Shown: positions 38,890 to 42,832 of the stretch, in pieces | Layout of the letters: every line of letters begins with the position of its first letter | How positions within the stretch are numbered: position 1 is the stretch's first letter | NCBI GenBank assembly: GCA_947383145.1 | Contig: CANDCH010000018.1 | Coordinates: 1 to 42,832 of the forward strand | Direction of reading: 5' to 3' | Length of the DNA: 42,832 nucleotides | Source of the DNA: an uncultured bacterium | GTDB taxonomy: Bacteria > Bacillota > Clostridia > Oscillospirales > Oscillospiraceae | Notes under the pieces: model-generated | Told to the model about the DNA's origin: nothing | Seen by the model: only the letters and a program-made list of their open reading frames with translations | The model's database searches: none | Translations under genes and position numbers: made by a program

Positions 38890-39072
38890 TCAGTAGAGCC
38901 GCTCCGGGCCTCCCGGAACGTTGCCGGAGCGGCTGGGCCGGGGCGGGGCCAGCGGGCCGGACACTTCCTCCAGCCCCGCCGGCCTGTCCGAAACGTCCGG
39001 CCCCCGGCTCATCAGCCAGGCCTCCGGCATTCCGGTGGTCCAGAACAGGTCCCAAAAAGGCTTGTGCTCCAT
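38890..39072 (-). CDS. yqzL: YqzL-like small protein between era and recO
   Basis: 60 residues. The start, MEHKPFWDLFWTTGMPEAWL, follows the YqzL pattern (aromatic-rich, F.-TG-.-.-A(Y/W)L), and the position between era and recO is the one YqzL has in Bacillus. The C-terminal half is Pro/Gly-rich and variable. ATG 39072 has GGAGGG at seven bases; the earlier ATG 39087 would overlap that site. Function unknown in the family. Confidence 0.7.
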   Translation of the reverse strand: MEHKPFWDLFWTTGMPEAWLMSRGPDVSDRPAGLEEVSGPLAPPRPSRSGNVPGGPERLY

Positions 39073-39149
39073 TCGCCATCCCTCCATGGGATTAGCATGG
39101 ACGCAGCGGCGGCGAATATGTCAGGGAAATTCTGCGTGCGTCCGGCGGC

Positions 39150-40043
39150 TCACTCCTCCGTATAGCCGAAGTTCTGGATGGCGGCGGGGTTGTCCCGCCA
39201 GTTCTCCTTCACCTTCACCCAGGTCTCCAGGTACACCTTGGCCCCCATGAAGGCCTCCATGTCCTGCCGGGCCTGGGTGCTGATTTTTTTCAGCATGGCC
39301 CCGCCCCTGCCGATGACGATGCCCTTATGGGACGCCTTTTCGCAGTATATGGTCACGTGGCAGTCGATGATACCGCCGTCCCGCTGGGAGAATTTCGTCA
39401 CCTCCACCGCCGTGCCGTGGGGGATCTCCTGGCTCAGCTCCCGCAGCAGCTTCTCCCGGACGATCTCCGCCATGATCTGCCGCTCCGGCTGGTCGGTCAC
39501 CGCCCCGTCTGGGAACAGCTGGGGCCCCTCGGGCAGCCAGCTCCCCAGCACCTCCAGCAGCTCCTCCACGCCCTCGCCGGTTTTCGCCGAGATTGGCACC
39601 ACCGCGTCCCACTCGTGGGCCGCGCCGTAGGCCGCCATAACGGAGAGCAGCTTCTCCTTCTCCACCGCGTCGATCTTGTTGATGACCAGGGCGGCGGGGG
39701 CGCCCAGCGCCTTGATGCGGGCGATGAACTCCTCCTCCGGGGCGCCGATGCGGTCCACCGGCTCCACCAGCAGCATCACCCCGTCCACGTCGGCCACCGA
39801 CTGCCGCGCCACCTTCACCATGTAGTCCCCCAGCCGGGTGCGGGCCCGGTGCAGCCCCGGCGTGTCCACAAACACGAACTGGCTGTCCCCCCGGTTGAGG
39901 ACGGCGCAGATGCGGTTCCGGGTGGTCTGGGGCTTGGGGGAGACGATGGCCACCTTCTCCCCCACCAGGGCGTTGGTCAGGGTGGACTTGCCCACGTTGG
40001 GCCGTCCGCAGATGGTGATGATGCCGCTTTTCTTGATATCCAT
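39150..40043 (-). CDS. era: GTPase Era
   Basis: 297 residues. G1 GRPNVGKS at 13-20, G3 DTPG, G4 NKID, then the C-terminal KH domain with GIVIGRGGAMLKKI. It binds 16S rRNA near its 3' end and assists 30S maturation. ATG 40043 lies behind GAGG. It is followed by yqzL-like and recO, the standard Firmicutes order. Confidence 0.96.
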   Translation of the reverse strand: MDIKKSGIITICGRPNVGKSTLTNALVGEKVAIVSPKPQTTRNRICAVLNRGDSQFVFVDTPGLHRARTRLGDYMVKVARQSVADVDGVMLLVEPVDRIGAPEEEFIARIKALGAPAALVINKIDAVEKEKLLSVMAAYGAAHEWDAVVPISAKTGEGVEELLEVLGSWLPEGPQLFPDGAVTDQPERQIMAEIVREKLLRELSQEIPHGTAVEVTKFSQRDGGIIDCHVTIYCEKASHKGIVIGRGGAMLKKISTQARQDMEAFMGAKVYLETWVKVKENWRDNPAAIQNFGYTEE

Positions 40044-40083
40044 AGGTGATCCTCAACTTTCTTGAGCATTTTAGTAAGTATGC

Positions 40084-40938
40084 TTAATTTTCCCCGTGGT
40101 AGTCCAGGTGCTCCCACTTCGCCTGCTCGTCGAAGAAATCCTCCCCTGGGGGAAACTCCTTGTAGTACACCTGGGTCAGCTCCCCGCCGATCCGGTCCTC
40201 CACCTTGATCCCGTAGAGAAACACCGTCAACTCTTCCTCGGTGAGTATCGTATCCTCCGGCTCCCACCACCACGTCTCGATCCGCCGGACGCACACCAGT
40301 TTCCCGCCCTCCCAGCGGTGAAAGGTGGTCACGCCGTCCCCAGCGCCGCTGTTCCGGGCCCAGCCGTCGATGACCTCCGTCTCCGGGTTACAGCGGGGTG
40401 AGGATATCTCAGCGTACTCCGGCACCTCCACAAACCGCTCCCTGTCCTCGTCCCAGACCCAGAGATACCAATAGTTGGGCTGGTTCCCTATGAAGTACAT
40501 ACAACTGAAATCCATGTGCCCGTCGAAATTGGCGTCCACCACCTCATGGGTTCCGAATGCCATATCCTCCACTGAAATGTCCATGGTCTGGAGGGGCGCG
40601 TCCATATCCCGCGGGTTCCAGACGGACAGCGTGGTGTGGTAGCCGCCGAACTCCGTGTCCCTGTCCTGCCCGCCCTTCTCCACCGTCACCAGCAGGGTGC
40701 CCAGCTTTCCCCCGGTGGGCACCAGGAAGGCGTCGTGGGTGTCGTCAATGGGCTGCTGTGCCAGCAGCTCTTCCGGGGTGAGCTCCCCCGGCGGGGCGCT
40801 CACCAGCCCACTAGGCAAGGAAGAGGGCTCCGTCGGTAAACTCTGCGCCGGGGACGGCTCGGGCGGAGCGCCTGTCCCCCCGCAGGCGCACAGCAGCAGC
40901 GCCAGCGCCACTGCCAGCAAAATAGTGCGTATTTTCAT
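40084..40938 (-). CDS. Lipoprotein, XAC2610/FG-GAP-like, function unknown
   Basis: 284 residues. Signal peptide with lipid Cys19 (LLLCAC), then a Pro/Ser-rich linker (about 25-50). The globular part contains a calcium-loop-like VVDANFDGHMDF and WDEDRERFVEVPEYAEISSP, as in the XAC2610-related group. ATG 40938 overlaps the ybeY stop (ATGA) with AAAGGAA upstream. It stands where other Firmicutes have dgkA or cdd between ybeY and era, so it is probably a lineage insertion. Confidence 0.78.
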   Translation of the reverse strand: MKIRTILLAVALALLLCACGGTGAPPEPSPAQSLPTEPSSLPSGLVSAPPGELTPEELLAQQPIDDTHDAFLVPTGGKLGTLLVTVEKGGQDRDTEFGGYHTTLSVWNPRDMDAPLQTMDISVEDMAFGTHEVVDANFDGHMDFSCMYFIGNQPNYWYLWVWDEDRERFVEVPEYAEISSPRCNPETEVIDGWARNSGAGDGVTTFHRWEGGKLVCVRRIETWWWEPEDTILTEEELTVFLYGIKVEDRIGGELTQVYYKEFPPGEDFFDEQAKWEHLDYHGEN

Positions 40939-41435
40939 GTAGGTTCCTTTCTTTCCAGCCCCAAACCCCTCATAATGTCCTCCTCCCGGGCGCGCATTTG
41001 GGCTTTCATCGGCCCCTCGTCCAGGTGGTCGTAGCCCAGCAGGTGCAGCGCGGAGTGAACGGCTAAGTACGCCAGCTCCCGGCGGTTGGAGTGGCCGTAT
41101 TCCCTGGCCTGGGCCTTCGCCCGTTCCAGGGAGATGCACATATCCCCCAGGGGGACCAGCCCGGTGGCCGGGTCGGCGTCCTCCTCCGACGGCTTGTCCC
41201 CCGGCCTCAGGCCGAACATGGGGAAGGACAGCACGTCGGTGGGGGCGTCCACCCCCCGCATGTCCAGGTTGACCTTGTGGATGCCCGCGTCGTTGGTCAC
41301 CAGCACATTCACCTCGCAGGGCAGGTCCACCCCCTCCGCGTCCAGGGCGGCGCGGATCACCCGGCGCAGGAAGGAGCGCAGGCCCTCGTCCACCCCCGGC
41401 ACGTCGGCGGAGATGATAATTTTGTGTTTCGCCAT
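40935..41435 (-). CDS. ybeY: Endoribonuclease YbeY
   Basis: 166 residues. The zinc motif HSALHLLGYDH (His-x3-His-x5-His) is intact, and GVDAPTDVLSFP is the conserved second region. It is an rRNA maturation and ribosome quality-control RNase. ATG 41435 shares a base with the XRE stop (TGATG); a GTG one codon earlier is also possible, but sits closer to GGAGGT. Confidence 0.95.
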   Translation of the reverse strand: MAKHKIIISADVPGVDEGLRSFLRRVIRAALDAEGVDLPCEVNVLVTNDAGIHKVNLDMRGVDAPTDVLSFPMFGLRPGDKPSEEDADPATGLVPLGDMCISLERAKAQAREYGHSNRRELAYLAVHSALHLLGYDHLDEGPMKAQMRAREEDIMRGLGLERKEPT

Positions 41436-41653
41436 CACCGGTTTACCTCCCGCCTGTCGGTGCGGCCCATGAGCCAGTCCACAGAGACATCGTAAAAATC
41501 CGCGATTTTGAGCAGAGTATCATAGTGGGTTTTGGCACCGTCCCTTTCAAGGCGCTGATAGGTTCTTACCGGCATATCCAGTTCTTTCGCCACCTTATCC
41601 TGGGTCAAGTCCAATTCGCTTCGCAATATCTTTAGTCTATCATTAAAGATCAT
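41435..41653 (-). CDS. Small XRE-family DNA-binding regulator
   Basis: 72 residues, almost entirely a lambda-repressor-like helix-turn-helix: LTQDKVAKELDMPVRTYQRLE is the recognition region (about 16-36), with DVSVDWLMGRTD at the end. GAGGTG lies before ATG. It is coupled to ybeY downstream and divergent from the small gene at 41737, whose promoter lies in the shared spacer, so it may control itself and that gene. Insertion of a regulator between phoH and ybeY is atypical. Confidence 0.85.
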   Translation of the reverse strand: MIFNDRLKILRSELDLTQDKVAKELDMPVRTYQRLERDGAKTHYDTLLKIADFYDVSVDWLMGRTDRREVNR

Positions 41654-41665
41654 CTATGTCACCTC

Positions 41666-41694
41666 TTGACTAACAACTATTGACGTGCTATAAT
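41666..41694 (+). promoter_or_regulatory. Promoter of the 60-residue ORF
   Basis: -35 TTGACT (41666-41671), 17-base spacer, consensus -10 TATAAT (41689-41694). A second TTGAC lies 14 bases on. The whole promoter is within the XRE-divergent spacer. Confidence 0.75.
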
Positions 41695-41736
41695 TTGTCG
41701 CGTAACTAATTATGATATCCGGGAGGAGCGTATAAA

Positions 41737-41919
41737 ATGGAACAAGACATCCCCGTGATTGTTGAAGCGTTATACCGCTATTTCGTCACCCAGCCCGACC
41801 CGCGATTTTGGCCGGACTATTTCAAAAAGGACCCCATTCAGGGCCACGGATTATGGTCCTTCTATCAAGGCCTGCGGCTGGGGATGCGGCTTTCAGCCGC
41901 TTGTTTAAATCAGCTATAA
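41737..41919 (+). CDS. Small hypothetical protein, 60 residues
   Basis: Not recognised. Sequence features: acidic start, a central aromatic stretch (YFVTQPDPRFWPDYFKK), then a short amphipathic end (GLRLGMRLSAACL); no clear membrane segment. A consensus promoter and GGAGGAG eight bases before ATG argue that it is real. The only plus-strand gene in the last 13 kb, divergent from the XRE regulator. Confidence 0.6.
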   Translation: MEQDIPVIVEALYRYFVTQPDPRFWPDYFKKDPIQGHGLWSFYQGLRLGMRLSAACLNQL

Positions 41920-42084
41920 CCCAAAGCCGAACGGCCCGCCCCTCAGGCGCGGCCCGTGGACCCCGCCATTTCCAGCGTCCTGACACAAGCGGCAGCACAA
42001 ACAGGGGCACACCAGCCGAAAGCCCCACGCGCCGGAAGGGTCCCCGCCAGCTTCCCGTACAGGGCGCTCCCGCAAAAGGGGGTA

Positions 42085-42146
42085 CATAGGGGCACAGCCC
42101 CTATGCGCGCTCTTTGGTTACTTTCTCTCGCGCGAGAGAAAGTAAC
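42085..42146. repeat. Two perfect hairpins downstream of phoH
   Basis: CATAGGGGC, ACA, GCCCCTATG (42085-42105), and a 30-base perfect palindrome GTTACTTTCTCTCGC plus its complement (42117-42146), related to the stem at 12111-12138. The second lies 19 bases past the phoH stop and probably ends or trims its transcript. Bases 41920-42084 hold nothing else that I recognise. Confidence 0.7.
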
Positions 42147-42164
42147 CCGCCGGAGGCGGCCCTC

Positions 42165-42832
42165 CTACTTCCGCTTGACCGCCCGCCGCTTCTCGTCGTC
42201 CTCATAGGCCTTGATGATCCGCTGGACGATGACGTGGCGCACCACATCCGCCCCGGTGAGCTGGCAGATGGAGATGTCCTCCACCCCTTTGAGCACCCGC
42301 ATGGCCTCCTTGAGGCCGGACACCTTGTCCGCCGGGAGGTCGATCTGGGTGGCGTCGCCGGTGATGACGATCTTGGAGCCGAACCCCAGCCGGGTGAGAA
42401 ACATCTTCATCTGCTCCCGGCTGGTGTTCTGGGCCTCGTCCAGAATGATGAACGAGTCGTCCAGCGTCCGGCCCCGCATATAGGCCAGGGGAGCCACCTC
42501 AATGTTCCCCCGCTCCAGGTACTTCTGATAGGTCTCCGCCCCCAGCATGTCGAACAGCGCGTCGTACAGCGGCCGCAGATAGGGGTCCACCTTGCTTTGC
42601 AGGTCCCCCGGCAGGAAGCCCAGCCGCTCCCCCGCCTCCACGGCGGGCCGGGTAAGGATGATGCGGTTGATCTGCTTCTCCCGGAAAGCGGCCACCGCCG
42701 CCGCCACCGCCAGATAGGTTTTCCCCGTGCCCGCCGGGCCCACGCCGATGGTGACGGTGCTGTTCTTGACGGCGTCCACATACTTCTGCTGGCCGATGGT
42801 CTTGGCCTTGATGGGCTTGCCCTTGGCGGTGA
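42165..42832 (-). CDS. phoH: PhoH-family ATPase (partial, 5' end beyond window)
   Basis: The visible 222 residues are the C-terminal domain: Walker [29 protein letters not shown], Walker [10 protein letters not shown] and GDATQIDLP. PhoH-like ATPases are linked to RNA metabolism and in Firmicutes are usually next to ybeY. The reading frame stays open to the last base; a GTG at 42779 is internal, not the start. Confidence 0.93.
   Translation of the reverse strand, partial: TAKGKPIKAKTIGQQKYVDAVKNSTVTIGVGPAGTGKTYLAVAAAVAAFREKQINRIILTRPAVEAGERLGFLPGDLQSKVDPYLRPLYDALFDMLGAETYQKYLERGNIEVAPLAYMRGRTLDDSFIILDEAQNTSREQMKMFLTRLGFGSKIVITGDATQIDLPADKVSGLKEAMRVLKGVEDISICQLTGADVVRHVIVQRIIKAYEDDEKRRAVKRK

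Noticed and set aside
38843-39079. N-terminal extension of RecO
   Set aside because: The extension has no homology to RecO, and ATG 38842 with AGGAG gives the canonical OB-fold start; the region encodes the YqzL-like protein in another frame.

Overview
The window comes from a GC-rich member of the Clostridia, most likely an Oscillospiraceae-type gut anaerobe (Flavonifractor/Lawsonibacter-like). The basis is strong GGAGG ribosome sites, third-position G/C codon use, Gram-positive lipoproteins, a Firmicutes-style phoH-ybeY-era-yqzL-recO block, and an anaerobic selenium/molybdenum purine cluster. Genus is an inference. I saw no rRNA, tRNA, CRISPR or intact insertion sequence.

Layout. (1) 167-2810, plus strand: an ABC exporter (ATPase and permease) and a sensor kinase without a visible response regulator. 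(2) 6315-3096, minus strand: a polar amino-acid ABC importer (permease, ATPase, an alpha/beta hydrolase, lipoprotein binding protein) with its own promoter. (3) 8682-6454, minus: an aconitase-family hydratase of the YbhJ type behind a promoter overlapped by an inverted repeat. (4) 9066-29446: the centrepiece, a purine/urate breakdown cluster. One unit (16204 to 9066) runs ygeX, ygeY, ygeW, carbamate kinase, hydantoinase, mocA-like. A second (26675 to 16404) runs ssnA, ygfK, xanthine dehydrogenase, then a three-gene FecCD-type metal importer. A YheO-type regulator is divergent from ssnA. A nucleobase permease and a RidA deaminase follow, each with its own promoter. (5) 30005-42832: housekeeping genes, all minus except one small ORF: coiled-coil protein, coaD, rsmD, uvrC, HPr, mutS2, a membrane glycosyltransferase, recO, yqzL-like, era, a lipoprotein, ybeY, an XRE regulator and a partial phoH.

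How the cluster may work (inference from family functions). The permease brings in urate or xanthine. The Mo/Fe-S dehydrogenase, SsnA and the flavin/Fe-S protein YgfK interconvert and reduce the purine ring. The hydantoinase, YgeY and YgeW open it and pass on carbamoyl groups. Carbamate kinase would turn carbamoyl phosphate into ATP. YgeX splits 2,3-diaminopropionate to pyruvate and ammonia, and RidA clears the 2-aminoacrylate intermediate. The MocA-like protein would finish the molybdenum cofactor, and the FecCD importer just after xdh may supply the metal. The cluster resembles the E. coli ygeW-ygfU region, which has been linked to anaerobic purine/urate use by gut bacteria. The importer and RidA are the unusual additions. 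No YgfM-like FAD subunit and no yqeB/yqeC are visible.

The spaces between genes are rich in hairpin repeats of at least four families. One is a 169-bp MITE-like inverted repeat. Another is a nearly identical 56-bp hairpin block placed just after the stop codons of two cluster genes.
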